Assembly (NCBI RefSeq): GCF_030730905.1
Contig: NZ_JAVAMP010000002.1
Location: 124,001-188,000 of the forward strand
Origin: Chengkuizengella axinellae
Lineage (GTDB): Bacteria; Bacillota; Bacilli; Paenibacillales; KCTC-33759
Reading direction: 5' to 3'
Length of the DNA: 64,000 bases
A model generated the notes under the pieces. That model had not been told where the DNA came from, made no database searches, and was given only the letters and a program-made list of their open reading frames with translations. Each line of letters opens with the position of its first letter. The stretch's first letter is position 1. Both the position numbers and the translations under genes were made by a program. Shown piece by piece: positions 44,190 to 53,559 of the stretch.

Positions 44190-45056
44190 TTAAAAAGTCT
44201 TTTTTCTATCTATTTTATCAGTATCTTCAAAAAAATTATTAATTTCATAAATCAGTTCCTTTGAGTTGTCGAACATCATTGCATGGGATGTCCCTGGAAT
44301 AATAACCGTTTTACTTTTTTTTAGTTTAAGTTCAACACTTTTTATAAACTCTAATTTCTTGTTAAGGTCACCTTCTTTTTCTGCTGGCAGAAATAACACA
44401 CTACATTGAATATTTTCATACAAATGTTCTACTCTTCTATCATAAAGATCTTCAGCTATTTGTCGTTTCGTATCTCTCTTAGTTATAGAAGTTACTTTCC
44501 CATTCTCCAGTTTTCGAGGCTCATAATCTTTCATTACCAGCTCACGCTCTTTGTTCCAAGGAAGCCAGTTTTCCTTCGTAAACTCTATTAACGCTTCCCT
44601 TGACTCAAATTCCTGTTCAGGACTGGAATAGTATTTATCTAAGTACTCTTCTTTTGTTTCAGTAAGCAATCCATCAAATTGATTAACCATTGCCCCTTCG
44701 GAATTAACTAAAGAAAGGACCCTCTCTGGGTACATTGATGCAAACTTGGTGCCGATATAACAACCGAGTGAGCTTCCGACGATATAGGTTTTATTAATTT
44801 CAAGAGCATCTAGCACCGCTAGAACATCTTCAGCTAAGGTTTCAAGTTGATATCCCGTTGCAGGCTGATCTGATTTACCATGTCCTCGTATGTCCATAGC
44901 AATTACACGATATTTTCCCATAAAGCTTGGAATTATGCTCCTCCAAATGGCAGAACTTCCATTCGTATAATGCAGAAATAGCAATGGTTCACCCGTCTGG
45001 CTGTATTCATAAACCTTAATTCGAACGCCATTTGAATCTATCATATGTTCTTTCAT
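44190..45056 (-). CDS. Alpha/beta-fold hydrolase, 288 aa
   Basis: ATG 45056 is preferred because AGGGGAGATGTTATA stands just upstream on the minus strand; a longer frame to 45107 exists but lacks such a site. The lid-less alpha/beta hydrolase features are clear: the oxyanion strand PLLFLHYTNGSSAIWR, the nucleophile elbow VGSSLGCYIG (GxSxG), and the catalytic His in VIIPGTSHAMMFDN. The acid residue is probably in VLFLPAEKEGD. It may be an esterase, haloperoxidase-type or epoxide-type enzyme; the substrate is unknown. A perfect inverted repeat lies just upstream at 45092-45123 and may be an operator or terminator. Confidence 0.85.
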   Translation of the reverse strand: MKEHMIDSNGVRIKVYEYSQTGEPLLFLHYTNGSSAIWRSIIPSFMGKYRVIAMDIRGHGKSDQPATGYQLETLAEDVLAVLDALEINKTYIVGSSLGCYIGTKFASMYPERVLSLVNSEGAMVNQFDGLLTETKEEYLDKYYSSPEQEFESREALIEFTKENWLPWNKERELVMKDYEPRKLENGKVTSITKRDTKRQIAEDLYDRRVEHLYENIQCSVLFLPAEKEGDLNKKLEFIKSVELKLKKSKTVIIPGTSHAMMFDNSKELIYEINNFFEDTDKIDRKKTF

Positions 45057-45091
45057 TATAACATCTCCCCTTTTAAAATAAATAATACTAA

Positions 45092-45123
45092 AACAACTCT
45101 GACACATACCTGTCAGAGTTGTT
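45092..45123. promoter_or_regulatory. Perfect 13-bp inverted repeat upstream of the hydrolase gene
   Basis: AACAACTCTGACA at 45092-45104 pairs with TGTCAGAGTTGTT at 45111-45123 with a six-base loop; T residues follow on the plus strand. It lies 36 bases upstream of the hydrolase start. It could be an operator for a dimeric regulator or a terminator against transcription coming from outside. Confidence 0.5.
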
Positions 45124-45484
45124 CATTTTTTTGGATAAATACTGACACAGATAGAATCTACTCTTCTATTTATAAAATTCATTACTTGTCCCCAAAGCTA
45201 CATGGCGATTTTCTCTAAGAGAAGTGTCTTTCTTTATGAATGGGGCCAGAGTGTGGAGAATCACCTATAAAATAACAATCTTTAGGATGAAGACACGAGT
45301 ATATGTTAAAATATATTTAATGTTGGTAAATTGATTTCTTTACTAAGAAAGGAAGTTTGTGATGAAAAAAAGATTGAATAAATTATAACCTTCATATAAC
45401 AAATTAAACATATATCATTCTCGAGCCCCTCCATTATGAATCAACTTTCTATTAAATTCATTATGAAATGCGGAGGGATATTTA
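45124..45484. other. Intergenic region without a recognised gene
   Basis: The 360 bases before the phosphotransferase gene contain only short frames and a small palindrome (TTCTCTAAGAGAA near 45210). A ribosome-binding-site-like GGAAG precedes an ATG at 45362 but the frame stops after eight codons. Nothing else is evident. Confidence 0.4.
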
Positions 45485-46426
45485 ATGAGAAATGAAAGAG
45501 AAATGATGGACTTAATTATAAATACTGCCAAGAAAGATGATTTAGTGGAGCTACAATTATTGTTTGAAGAATCTATTAAAGAGGTTCAGGAGTTACATCC
45601 TGGATATGATGATCACGCAAGTGATGTGTGGTTAGTGGAAACAGACAAGCAAGAGGTAGTGGTACGTTCTTCTCGAATGAGTGAAGAACCAAGCAATGAT
45701 TTTTGGTGGGGTTGCAAGCGTTTATTTGGTATCGATCCGAGAAATGTGTTTGGCTTAGAAGAAGTAAATAATAAGCTTTATGATGTTTCTTCCATCCCAA
45801 TTCCAAAGGTGTTAAAAATGGGAACTATTTCTGCAAGGGAATTTGTAGTGGTAGAAAAATTAAGTGGAGCAGTGGTTCAATCATTTAAAGATCAACCTCC
45901 ATCAGTATTACAGGATCTTGGAGAAGGCTTGGCTAAAATTCACCAATACCAAGTAAACTACGTGGGTAGTCCGTCTGGACATTTTAAAGTTCCACTTGAG
46001 AGATTTAAACAGCATTTAAAAGAAACAATGAGGGATTTAGTTTATAAATTTTACAAAGATCATACTGCAATAAGAGAGAAACTCCCTGAAATGACTGAGT
46101 GGATCGAGAAAATCCCTAACCCACAATTCGCTACTTTTGTTTTAGCTGATATGGATCCGACACAATTTTTATCAAATAATAAAGAATTAACCGGTCTTGT
46201 TGATACCGAGGCTTATGTTATGGCTCCAAGAGAGCTAGAGTTTATAGGACTTGAGTATGTTTTAGACAAAAAATCTGTGAAGGATTTTATTACTGGCTAT
46301 GAAAGAATTATGGAAATTCCTGATTTGAAAAGTTGTAGATTACCATATCGTTATTTATACCGTTTATTATCTGTTCAGGGCAGCGTAGATATTGATGTAT
46401 GGTTAAATCACGATAAATTATTCTAA
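45485..46426 (+). CDS. Aminoglycoside phosphotransferase (kinase-fold) family protein, 313 aa
   Basis: ATG follows GCGGAGGGATATTTA. The kinase-like layout is recognisable: a beta-rich N-lobe with the ATP-contact Lys/Arg in DKQEVVVRSSR, a helical middle (LQDLGEGLAKIHQYQV), and the catalytic loop ATFVLADMDPTQFL with the metal-binding LTGLVDTEAYVMAPRELEF. The usual HGD catalytic triplet is changed to LADMD, which keeps the Asp but replaces His, so the protein may act on a different substrate or be weak. It is immediately followed by a short APH-like fragment. Antibiotic resistance should not be assumed; macrolide, choline or sugar kinases share this fold. Confidence 0.75.
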   Translation: MRNEREMMDLIINTAKKDDLVELQLLFEESIKEVQELHPGYDDHASDVWLVETDKQEVVVRSSRMSEEPSNDFWWGCKRLFGIDPRNVFGLEEVNNKLYDVSSIPIPKVLKMGTISAREFVVVEKLSGAVVQSFKDQPPSVLQDLGEGLAKIHQYQVNYVGSPSGHFKVPLERFKQHLKETMRDLVYKFYKDHTAIREKLPEMTEWIEKIPNPQFATFVLADMDPTQFLSNNKELTGLVDTEAYVMAPRELEFIGLEYVLDKKSVKDFITGYERIMEIPDLKSCRLPYRYLYRLLSVQGSVDIDVWLNHDKLF

Positions 46427-46496
46427 GATGAATCTTTATTCAAGAATAGGGCGCTTTTCTCTAATTTCTTTATTAAAATGGGGGTAGTACTTAAAT

Positions 46497-46649
46497 ATGA
46501 AAGATAACATTGAAAAGATGCAGTTAATACTCTCTAGTAATTTACGCACTATAATTGAAAGTTATACTTGGCATGAGATTTTAGTTGGATTATCAGGAGC
46601 TAATACCTTCTTTTTAGAGAGTAATCAAGAATTTATCTGTAAAATATAA
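46497..46649 (+). pseudogene. Truncated aminoglycoside-phosphotransferase N-terminus
   Basis: An ATG behind GGGGGTAGTACTTAA opens a 50-residue frame starting MKDNIEKMQLILSSNLRTII, then YTWHEILVGLSGANTFFLES and FICKI before TAA. The sequence matches the N-lobe opening of APH(3')-type kinases (a Trp, then GxSxAxxF, then a strand ending in Lys). Everything after the ATP-binding Lys is missing. The next 180 bases hold no kinase sequence. It is a remnant of a second phosphotransferase beside the intact one. Confidence 0.6.
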
Positions 46650-46827
46650 AATCTGTTATTGATAAGGTTCATATTACAGGAGATTAAAAGAAAAAAAGGA
46701 TCAAGAAAATGTTACTAAATGAAATGTAATTATATTGAGTGGTCGATTCTAACATCTTCAGCGATCTGGCGCATTTCTCTACGAGATACGCCTTTATTTA
46801 TTTGGGACGGCAAAACAATCAATTCAT

Positions 46828-47637
46828 TCAAGACTTAAACAAGTTCACTTTGTTGAATTTGACTATTAACAACCAAGATACAATTCCCCATAATACAATA
46901 CTAAATAAACTCTCTGGAGAGATGTACGCCAATACCTTGTTATTGAATGTTAATGCGTTGGTATCTATTAACGCATAGGCAAATGTATTAGAGATTCCGT
47001 GAAATATAACACAAGGCCACACTGTTTTACTGTGTTTACGAATTTGCCCATATACGATGGCTAATAGAAGTACCGAGATTATAAATAATGGGAAGAAGAT
47101 AAAATAATGAATGTCCGTATCATTTGTAGATAGAATGAGAGGGATATGCCAAAGACTCCATATGAAACCTACAATCATGTGACGTTTGAAATCAGGAATA
47201 CCAAGTGCAGCTAATCTTGGTTCCATGTAACCTCGCCATCCCCATTCTTCAAACAATGCAAAAACTGTATATGGCAAGAATTGAACAGCCAATCCTGCTA
47301 TAAAAAGAGGAAATATTGTTGCTAAATCCCCATTTATTTTTGTAACTCCAATGATCATTCCTAATCCAATAATAATCCCAATCACAATAGGAAATAGGAA
47401 TATACTAAGTAAATACCAACGCCAACTTTGCTTTAACTTTAATCCTAAACCAGCATCTTTCCAACGATCTCCACCAATAAATCTTAGGAGTAACGTCATG
47501 AATATAGGACCCATTATAAAAATAAGACCCCCTATTTCATTAATGTATACAGTAATAAAACTACCAATAACGGATAAGCTTAGTACTCCGATAATATAAA
47601 TGATAAGATTTCGTTTTATTTTATCGTTTTGATCCAA
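46828..47637 (-). CDS. CPBP (CAAX/Abi) family membrane protease
   Basis: The likely start is TTG 47637, six bases after GAGGTG on the minus strand; a GTG at 47646 overlaps that ribosome binding site. The protein has about eight membrane helices and the family motifs FEEWGWRGYMEPRL (EExxxR), MIVGFIWSLWHIPLIL (conserved His) and IFHGISNTFAY (HxxxN). It is a paralog of the protein at 27536 by family, though the sequences differ widely. Established knowledge: the Glu and His residues form a metal site inside the membrane. The gene stands alone. Role unknown; immunity or peptide processing are possible. Confidence 0.85.
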   Translation of the reverse strand: MDQNDKIKRNLIIYIIGVLSLSVIGSFITVYINEIGGLIFIMGPIFMTLLLRFIGGDRWKDAGLGLKLKQSWRWYLLSIFLFPIVIGIIIGLGMIIGVTKINGDLATIFPLFIAGLAVQFLPYTVFALFEEWGWRGYMEPRLAALGIPDFKRHMIVGFIWSLWHIPLILSTNDTDIHYFIFFPLFIISVLLLAIVYGQIRKHSKTVWPCVIFHGISNTFAYALIDTNALTFNNKVLAYISPESLFSIVLWGIVSWLLIVKFNKVNLFKS

Positions 47638-48528
47638 AATGAACACCTCATCTTTTCAACTTTAAGTCACATTGTGAAATCTAACTACTTAAGTATTTGA
47701 ATCACTCGTATACATGATGTTAAAACATTTTTTTTATTAAGAAAATCACTTTATTAAAATGCTCACCACCATAATTTAATCATATCCGTAGCTCCACCAG
47801 TATAGGTTCTCGTTGTAGTCCTTACAATTTTACAGAAAGGTATTCTTTTTACTTTACTTTTTTTGATTTATTATAGTTAATTAACACGCTTGATAATAAG
47901 TATTAGAGTAAGAATATTTATGAATTTACTTATTAAATGTTTTTATTAAGATATTCAGAGATGGTCATTATATGAAGAATTGGATTTTACTTTCTAAATT
48001 TGAAAAAGAATTTGATAAATGGATAATACCTGTTTTTCCAAATGGAGATTAATTCAGAATAAAATTGAATGGGGGATTTTTAGGACATCCGTGGACAATG
48101 TTTCAAAGAATTTTACAACTAGGGTAATTTTCAAATAATAATTCGTTTTCGCTTGAAAAACCTTCTATTTTAATGGGTTCGTTAATTTGTTCAGTATTAT
48201 AAAAGAAATTATAACCTTTATAATCGAAGTATTGTATGTCGGTATTTTTACCATTAACTGATATGTTGTCTATTTGTTCATTCGTAATCATAGCGATAAA
48301 TAGTTGACGTTCACGTTCACTTTGTTAGTGTAATTAAAGATAGAGCTGTATCATTGGTGAAAATGGAAGAATATATGAAATAATAGTTGCGCTGAAATGG
48401 AAATCAACAAGCTAATTGTTTATAGTGGATTTGTAGGCTTGGATTAGCAAGGAATAAGTATGAACTTGGAGAGAATCTTTAATTAGTATTGTAATATATT
48501 GGCATCAGATTGCTGGAGGTAGTTTATT
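47638..48528. other. Gene-poor region with remnants
   Basis: Almost 900 bases contain no intact gene with a ribosome binding site. At 47972-48052 a short plus frame reads KNWILLSKFEKEFDKWIIPV and stops. On the minus strand 48103 to about 48320 encodes RERQLFIAMITNEQIDNISV and ends NELLFENYPSCKIL; the coding-like run extends upstream of its only ATG and has no start or ribosome binding site, so it looks like the 3' part of a lost gene. No family was recognised. Confidence 0.4.
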
Positions 48529-49668
48529 ATGAAGGTTATAATAGCTTTAGATTCTTTTAAGGGTAGTGTTTCTTCAATCCAAGGCAGTAAAGCAATTGCC
48601 TTAGGGATTAAAGATATCTATCCTAATGCAGAAATTTTTACTCTACCTTTAGCGGATGGTGGAGAAGGAACTGTTGAAGCTTTCTCTTATGCTGAGAATG
48701 GGGAAATCATCACGAAAGAAGTTACTGGTCCACTGAACGAAAAGGTAGCGGCTGAATACGGAATTTTAGGTAATCATGAAACCGCTGTTATTGAAGTTGC
48801 GTCAGCCTGTGGATTACCGCTTGTCCCTAAAAACAAACGAAATCCATTATATACAACTACCTATGGAGTAGGTGAGCTTATATTAGATGCGATTGAAAAA
48901 GGATGCCGAAAATTTATAATTGGTCTTGGAGGTAGCTCTACAAATGATGCGGGTATAGGAATGCTGCAAGCACTTGGATATCGATTCTTAGATGAAAATG
49001 ACCAAGAAGTCGGTTTAGGTGGTCAAGCATTGATTCATATTCAAAAAATGAATAACCAGCATGTTCACCCAAAGTTAAAAGAGTGTTTCTTCACTGTAGC
49101 ATGTGATGTTAATAATTCTCTACATGGATCAGAGGGGGCGGCATATGTTTTTGCAGAGCAAAAAGGGGCTACAAAGAAAGTTGTACAGCAACTAGATGAA
49201 GGACTCGTTCATTTCGACAAAATGGTTAAGCAGGATTTAAGCATAGATTTACAACAGATCAAAGGTGCAGGAGCGGCTGGAGGGTTGGGGGCAGCATTTC
49301 ATGGGCTTTTAAATGCAGAGCTTCGATCAGGAGTTGAGCTCGTATTGGAACATTTTAGTATAGAAGAAAAAATAAGAGGAACTCATTTTGTTATTACAGG
49401 TGAAGGGAGTTTAGATGAACAAACTTCAATGGGGAAAGCGCCATTAGGAATTGCCAAGATGGCTCAAAAACATCAAGTCCCAGTCATTGCATTTGCAGGA
49501 CGTATTACAAGGGATACTTCTGTTTTAAATGAACAAGGAATCACATCGTATTTCTCAATTGTAAATGAGCCAATATCTCTTGAAAAAGCCATGCTTCCTG
49601 ATATTACATTACAAAATTTACGAATAGCAGCTAATCAATTGTTTAGATTGATTCAAGCTATGAAGTGA
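48529..49668 (+). CDS. Glycerate kinase
   Basis: ATG follows TTGCTGGAGGTAGTTTATT. The 379-residue length and motifs fit the GarK/GlxK family: MKVIIALDSFKGSVSSIQGS at the start, LPLADGGEGTVEAF, FIIGLGGSSTNDAGIGMLQA, DVNNSLHGSEGAAYVFAEQK, KGAGAAGGLGAAFHGLLNA and HFVITGEGSLDEQTSMGKAP. The enzyme phosphorylates glycerate with ATP (2- or 3-phosphoglycerate as product, depending on subtype, which cannot be told here). It stands alone between a gene-poor region and a fibronectin fragment. Confidence 0.95.
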   Translation: MKVIIALDSFKGSVSSIQGSKAIALGIKDIYPNAEIFTLPLADGGEGTVEAFSYAENGEIITKEVTGPLNEKVAAEYGILGNHETAVIEVASACGLPLVPKNKRNPLYTTTYGVGELILDAIEKGCRKFIIGLGGSSTNDAGIGMLQALGYRFLDENDQEVGLGGQALIHIQKMNNQHVHPKLKECFFTVACDVNNSLHGSEGAAYVFAEQKGATKKVVQQLDEGLVHFDKMVKQDLSIDLQQIKGAGAAGGLGAAFHGLLNAELRSGVELVLEHFSIEEKIRGTHFVITGEGSLDEQTSMGKAPLGIAKMAQKHQVPVIAFAGRITRDTSVLNEQGITSYFSIVNEPISLEKAMLPDITLQNLRIAANQLFRLIQAMK

Positions 49669-49682
49669 ATTACTTGCGTTAA

Positions 49683-49790
49683 ATGTCTTCACTTCAAACT
49701 CGAGAATATACTTTTACTGTTAATAATGTAGATTTGAATGGAAATGAATCCGAAACGAGCAATGCGGTAACTGTAAGTACACCACTTTGA
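49683..49790 (+). pseudogene. Fibronectin type III fragment
   Basis: A 35-codon frame after the glycerate kinase reads MSSLQTREYTFTVNNVDLNG and ESETSNAVTVSTPL, the last strands of a fibronectin type III domain (YTFTVxxVDxxGNESxxSNAVTV). No ribosome binding site precedes it and no other part of the domain is present. It is a stray C-terminal remnant of a larger surface or carbohydrate-active protein. Confidence 0.6.
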
Positions 49791-49859
49791 CAACTTAAAA
49801 TAAAATAATGCAAGAAGATTGCTAAAGCAGTATAGTAAATGATTGTTGATAAGTGGGAT

Positions 49860-49898
49860 AGAAGAGGAACTTTCTAAACAAAGGAGGGTTCCTCTTCT
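49860..49898 (+). terminator. Hairpin upstream of the ABC exporter genes
   Basis: GAAGAGGAAC at 49861-49870 pairs with GTTCCTCTTC at 49888-49897, followed by TTCTATTTATG. It may end transcripts from the left or act as attenuator for the exporter operon, whose first gene starts 70 bases later. The loop contains AAAGGAGGG. Confidence 0.55.
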
Positions 49899-49969
49899 TC
49901 TATTTATGTTATATTATTGGTTTATTATAGAAAAAGACTTGGATTTATTTTGAGAAAAGAGGAGAGTAC

Positions 49970-51772
49970 ATGGAGACAAACTTTTCAACAACAACAACTG
50001 ATAAACAGAAGCAAGATAAAGTTCCTTTGCGTTCTGTCTATTTTTGGGTACTATCGTATGTTAGACCCTATATAGGTCTGCTGTCTTTGTTAGTCATTAG
50101 TGGATTAATTGTAACCTCAATACAAGTTTCTATTCCAAAAGGTGTGCAATATTTTATTGATGATATTTACCCAAATCATGATATTTCTATGTTCTGGTGG
50201 CTTATTGCCGGATTCACGTCACTATTATTAGTGATGTTCGGGTTCATGGCACTGCAAAATCTTTTGCAGCGATCTTTTCAAGAAAAAGCAGCTAGAGATC
50301 TTCAATTTGATATTTTCAAACATTTGAGAACGATGGGATTTGCTTACTTTGAACAACGCCCGATTGGAGAAAGCTTAGCTTTTATGAATACGGAAGTAGC
50401 ATCTTTACAAGAATTTTTTAAATGGTTGTTTTTAGGATTAATTAGAAATAGTATAGTTTCGCTTATTTCAGTTGCTGTTATGCTCTCAATTAGTGTTCAA
50501 TTGACGCTGATTATGATTCCATGTTTGCTCCTCTACTATTTGGTAGGTCCATATTTTGAAAAGAAAGCCGCATTACTAGCAAAACAATTGGCTAATGATC
50601 GGGTGGCTTTAAATCAAAAATCCTATGAAAGCATCTCTGCCTTATCAGAGCTTAGAGCGCACAATGCCGAAGTGTGGGATCGACAAAGGTTTATGGGTAT
50701 ACTTCAAACTTATATGGATACTCGTGTAAAAACACTTTGGTTTGCTTATTGGAGAGGAACGATCAGAAGATTGTCCTATTATATAGGCGGAGTTGCAATT
50801 ATTATATATGGGATTTATTTGGTGCAAAATAGTTTGTTATCGATTGGTGGAATGGCTGCTTTTTTAATGTACTATTTTCAAGTGATGCAGACAATTACAG
50901 TAGTGATAACGATCATAACGGAACAAAAACTATTGATGGGACAAGCTGAAAAAATATACCGTTTTATTAAAACAGAACCAGAAGTGAAGGAAGCTTCAGA
51001 CCCGATTCAGCTACAAAATCCAAAAGGAGAAATTAGCTTTCATAATGTAGGCTTTCGCTATGTTGCTGGACCTAAAGTACTAGAAAATTTTAATTTACAT
51101 ATAGAATCAGGTAAACGGATTGCATTGGTAGGTACAAGTGGAAATGGGAAGTCGACAATATTAAAATTAATGGTTCGTTTTTACGACCCGCAGCAAGGTG
51201 ACATTTGTTTAGATGGGATACCACTAAATAAACTATCTTTTGCAGATTTAAGAGAGACGATAGGTTATGTTTTTCAGGAAACTTATTTGTTTGGTGCTTC
51301 AGTTCGTGACAATATTTTGTTTGGACGACCTGATGCGAGTGAGGAAGAAGTCATTGCTGCGGCGAAAGCAGCTTATGCCCATGATTTTATTATGGAATTA
51401 GATAACGGATATGATACTTTGTTAGGAGAAAGAGGCATTAAGCTTTCTGGAGGTCAAAAGCAACGTATATCGATTGCGCGTTTGTTTTTAAAAAATCCCA
51501 CGATCGTTCTTTTGGATGAAGCTACTTCGGCATTGGATAATGCCAGTGAAAAGGAAGTGCAAGCAGCACTCGACAAATTGCTTTATGGAAGAACAACGAT
51601 TACAGTGGCTCATCGACTTTCAACTGTGCAAGATTATGATGAAATCGCGGTAATCAGTGATGGGAGAATCATTGAGGTCGGCACACATAATGAATTAGTG
51701 AATAAAAGGAAAAATTACTATGATTTAGTGGCAGGAGAAAATGAAAAGAAGAGAGGAGCAGCAGTCGTATGA
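49970..51772 (+). CDS. ABC exporter half-transporter A, 600 aa
   Basis: ATG follows AAAAGAGGAGAGTAC. Residues about 20-330 are a six-helix type I exporter membrane domain. The nucleotide-binding domain (about 355-590) has Walker A VGTSGNGKSTIL, Q-loop GYVFQETYLFG, signature LSGGQKQRISIAR, Walker B IVLLDEATSALD with the catalytic Glu, and the switch His in TVAHRLSTVQ. It overlaps the next half-transporter by four bases (ATGA), so the two probably form a heterodimeric exporter. The cargo (drug, lipid or peptide) is not shown; there is no C39 peptidase domain. A ribosome-binding-site-rich hairpin upstream suggests regulation. Confidence 0.9.
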   Translation: METNFSTTTTDKQKQDKVPLRSVYFWVLSYVRPYIGLLSLLVISGLIVTSIQVSIPKGVQYFIDDIYPNHDISMFWWLIAGFTSLLLVMFGFMALQNLLQRSFQEKAARDLQFDIFKHLRTMGFAYFEQRPIGESLAFMNTEVASLQEFFKWLFLGLIRNSIVSLISVAVMLSISVQLTLIMIPCLLLYYLVGPYFEKKAALLAKQLANDRVALNQKSYESISALSELRAHNAEVWDRQRFMGILQTYMDTRVKTLWFAYWRGTIRRLSYYIGGVAIIIYGIYLVQNSLLSIGGMAAFLMYYFQVMQTITVVITIITEQKLLMGQAEKIYRFIKTEPEVKEASDPIQLQNPKGEISFHNVGFRYVAGPKVLENFNLHIESGKRIALVGTSGNGKSTILKLMVRFYDPQQGDICLDGIPLNKLSFADLRETIGYVFQETYLFGASVRDNILFGRPDASEEEVIAAAKAAYAHDFIMELDNGYDTLLGERGIKLSGGQKQRISIARLFLKNPTIVLLDEATSALDNASEKEVQAALDKLLYGRTTITVAHRLSTVQDYDEIAVISDGRIIEVGTHNELVNKRKNYYDLVAGENEKKRGAAVV

Positions 51773-53490
51773 ATAATTTAAAGTATTTTAAACAGTATAT
51801 TTTACCTGTGAAATGGCTATTTTTATTAGCTGCTGTTCTCATGATATTTGAATCATTATTTTTGTTGTCTATGGTCGGATTGCAGCAGCTGTTGATTGAC
51901 GATGTATTGTTGGCAAAACAATACGATAAAGTATTGGGAATTATTTTGCTTTTTGCGTTTGTATTTATTGCTTATGCTCTTCTTTTTACGTTTGCACCTC
52001 ATGCTATGCATATTACTACAGCCAAAATTCAAAAACGTTTATCACAGCAATTTATGGACTATATGTATAAAATTCCTACAGCTATACTGCAAAAGGAGCG
52101 TACGGCAACCTATGTACATCATATTACAGAAGATATATATAAAGTGAGCGATATGATTGGACAGCAGATGCCAAGAGGAATCCAACAAATATTTTCAGCC
52201 TTATTTTTAATAGTCATTATTGGTATAGCAAGCCCACCTATGCTCATATTTTGTTTAGTAATCACGATATTGTACGTTTTTTTAAGCAGGGTTTTTACAA
52301 AAAGGATCAGAAAAGCAGCTAGAGAAGTCCAAGAGGCAAAATCTCAATTACTAGTGCATTTAGAGGAAGGGATCTCGTCAACGAGAGAAGTGATCGCCTA
52401 TCATCGTTTAAAGTGGGAAGAGAAGTTATATCGTTCGATATTTGGAAACTATTTTGAGAAGGTAATGAAAGAAGGAAAACTAGAAAATTTGCAAATGATC
52501 TCTAGTGAACCTTTAAATTGGGGAGTTCGATTATTAATTTTAGGATACGGTGGTTATTTAGTATTACAAGATCAACTGTCTATCGGAATGTTTGTCATCA
52601 TGTTTCAGTTTGGTGCACAGTTTGTGCAATTTATTCAAGGCTTCTTTAATTTCGTCATGCAAATGTCGGTTAACAATGCCAGTGTTGATCGTCTTCGAAA
52701 TGTAATGGAAAAGGATCGTTGGGAAGATGGAGTAGAAGAACTGCAAAACCCTATTCACGAAATTCATTTTAATAATGTGAGCTTTTCTTATGAAGAAAAT
52801 CATAGTAAAGTGCTGCATGATCTTCACTTTCAATTCCCCATAGGCAAAAAAATAGCGATTGTCGGTTTAAGCGGTGGTGGAAAATCAACAATTTCTCAAC
52901 TTCTGATCAGATTTTTTGAACCTGTGTCAGGCGAAATTATTGTAAACGGTATGCCGTTGCACAAGTGGAAACGGAGTGATTGGATAGATCGAGTAGGCAT
53001 AGTATTCCAAGAGCCGTACTTGTTTCCAGATACAATTCGGAATAATTTGTGTTTAGGAATGGAAGATGTACCAGAATCTAAAATGATTGAAAGCTGTCAA
53101 GCCGCACAAATTCACGAATATATTATGAGCTTGCCTGAACAATACGATACTGGAATTGGAGATCGTGGGATTACACTGTCTGGAGGTCAACGTCAACGTG
53201 TGGCTATTGCTAGGACATTAATGCGTGATCCTGAAATTTTAATTTTGGATGAGGCTACATCTGCACTAGATTTAACGACAGAACGAGAGTTGCAAGAAAC
53301 GATTGATCAACTGAGAAGAGGTAAAACGACGATTATTATTGCACATAGACTGTCAACAGTTAAAAATGCGGATGTGATCTTAGTTATGGACAAGGGGCAG
53401 ATTGTAGAACGTGGAACACATGAAGAATTGCTTGAGAATGGCTCTGTGTATAGACAGCTTGTATATCATCAGCAGAGTGAAAGTGCGTAG
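51769..53490 (+). CDS. ABC exporter half-transporter B, 573 aa
   Basis: The ATG lies within the stop of the upstream gene. The membrane domain covers residues about 10-310 and the ATPase domain about 330-570, with Walker A VGLSGGGKSTIS, Q-loop VGIVFQEPYLFP, signature LSGGQRQRVAIAR, Walker B ILILDEATSALD and switch His IIIAHRLSTVK. Unlike some heterodimeric exporters, both subunits keep the catalytic Glu after Walker B, so there is no obviously degenerate site. An inverted repeat at 53521-53557 follows. Partner and cargo are inferred only from gene coupling. Confidence 0.9.
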   Translation: MNNLKYFKQYILPVKWLFLLAAVLMIFESLFLLSMVGLQQLLIDDVLLAKQYDKVLGIILLFAFVFIAYALLFTFAPHAMHITTAKIQKRLSQQFMDYMYKIPTAILQKERTATYVHHITEDIYKVSDMIGQQMPRGIQQIFSALFLIVIIGIASPPMLIFCLVITILYVFLSRVFTKRIRKAAREVQEAKSQLLVHLEEGISSTREVIAYHRLKWEEKLYRSIFGNYFEKVMKEGKLENLQMISSEPLNWGVRLLILGYGGYLVLQDQLSIGMFVIMFQFGAQFVQFIQGFFNFVMQMSVNNASVDRLRNVMEKDRWEDGVEELQNPIHEIHFNNVSFSYEENHSKVLHDLHFQFPIGKKIAIVGLSGGGKSTISQLLIRFFEPVSGEIIVNGMPLHKWKRSDWIDRVGIVFQEPYLFPDTIRNNLCLGMEDVPESKMIESCQAAQIHEYIMSLPEQYDTGIGDRGITLSGGQRQRVAIARTLMRDPEILILDEATSALDLTTERELQETIDQLRRGKTTIIIAHRLSTVKNADVILVMDKGQIVERGTHEELLENGSVYRQLVYHQQSESA

Positions 53491-53520
53491 TTAAGGAAGC
53501 TATTAATACTTCCAATTTTA

Positions 53521-53557
53521 TATAAATGTACTTAATTTTAATAAAAGTACATTTATA
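53521..53557. terminator. Inverted repeat after the ABC exporter operon
   Basis: TATAAATGTACTT at 53521-53533 pairs with AAGTACATTTATA at 53545-53557, followed by TATTGATTTTT. It separates the exporter pair from the next ABC operon. Confidence 0.65.
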
Positions 53558-53559
53558 TA

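Noticed and set aside
45485-46426. Aminoglycoside resistance determinant
   Set aside because: Only the kinase fold is supported; the catalytic His of HGD is replaced and no close resemblance to a known resistance enzyme can be claimed.
46739-46978. Plus-strand frame of 79 codons near the CPBP gene
   Set aside because: It overlaps the C-terminal part of the minus-strand CPBP protease, which has family motifs; the plus frame has none.
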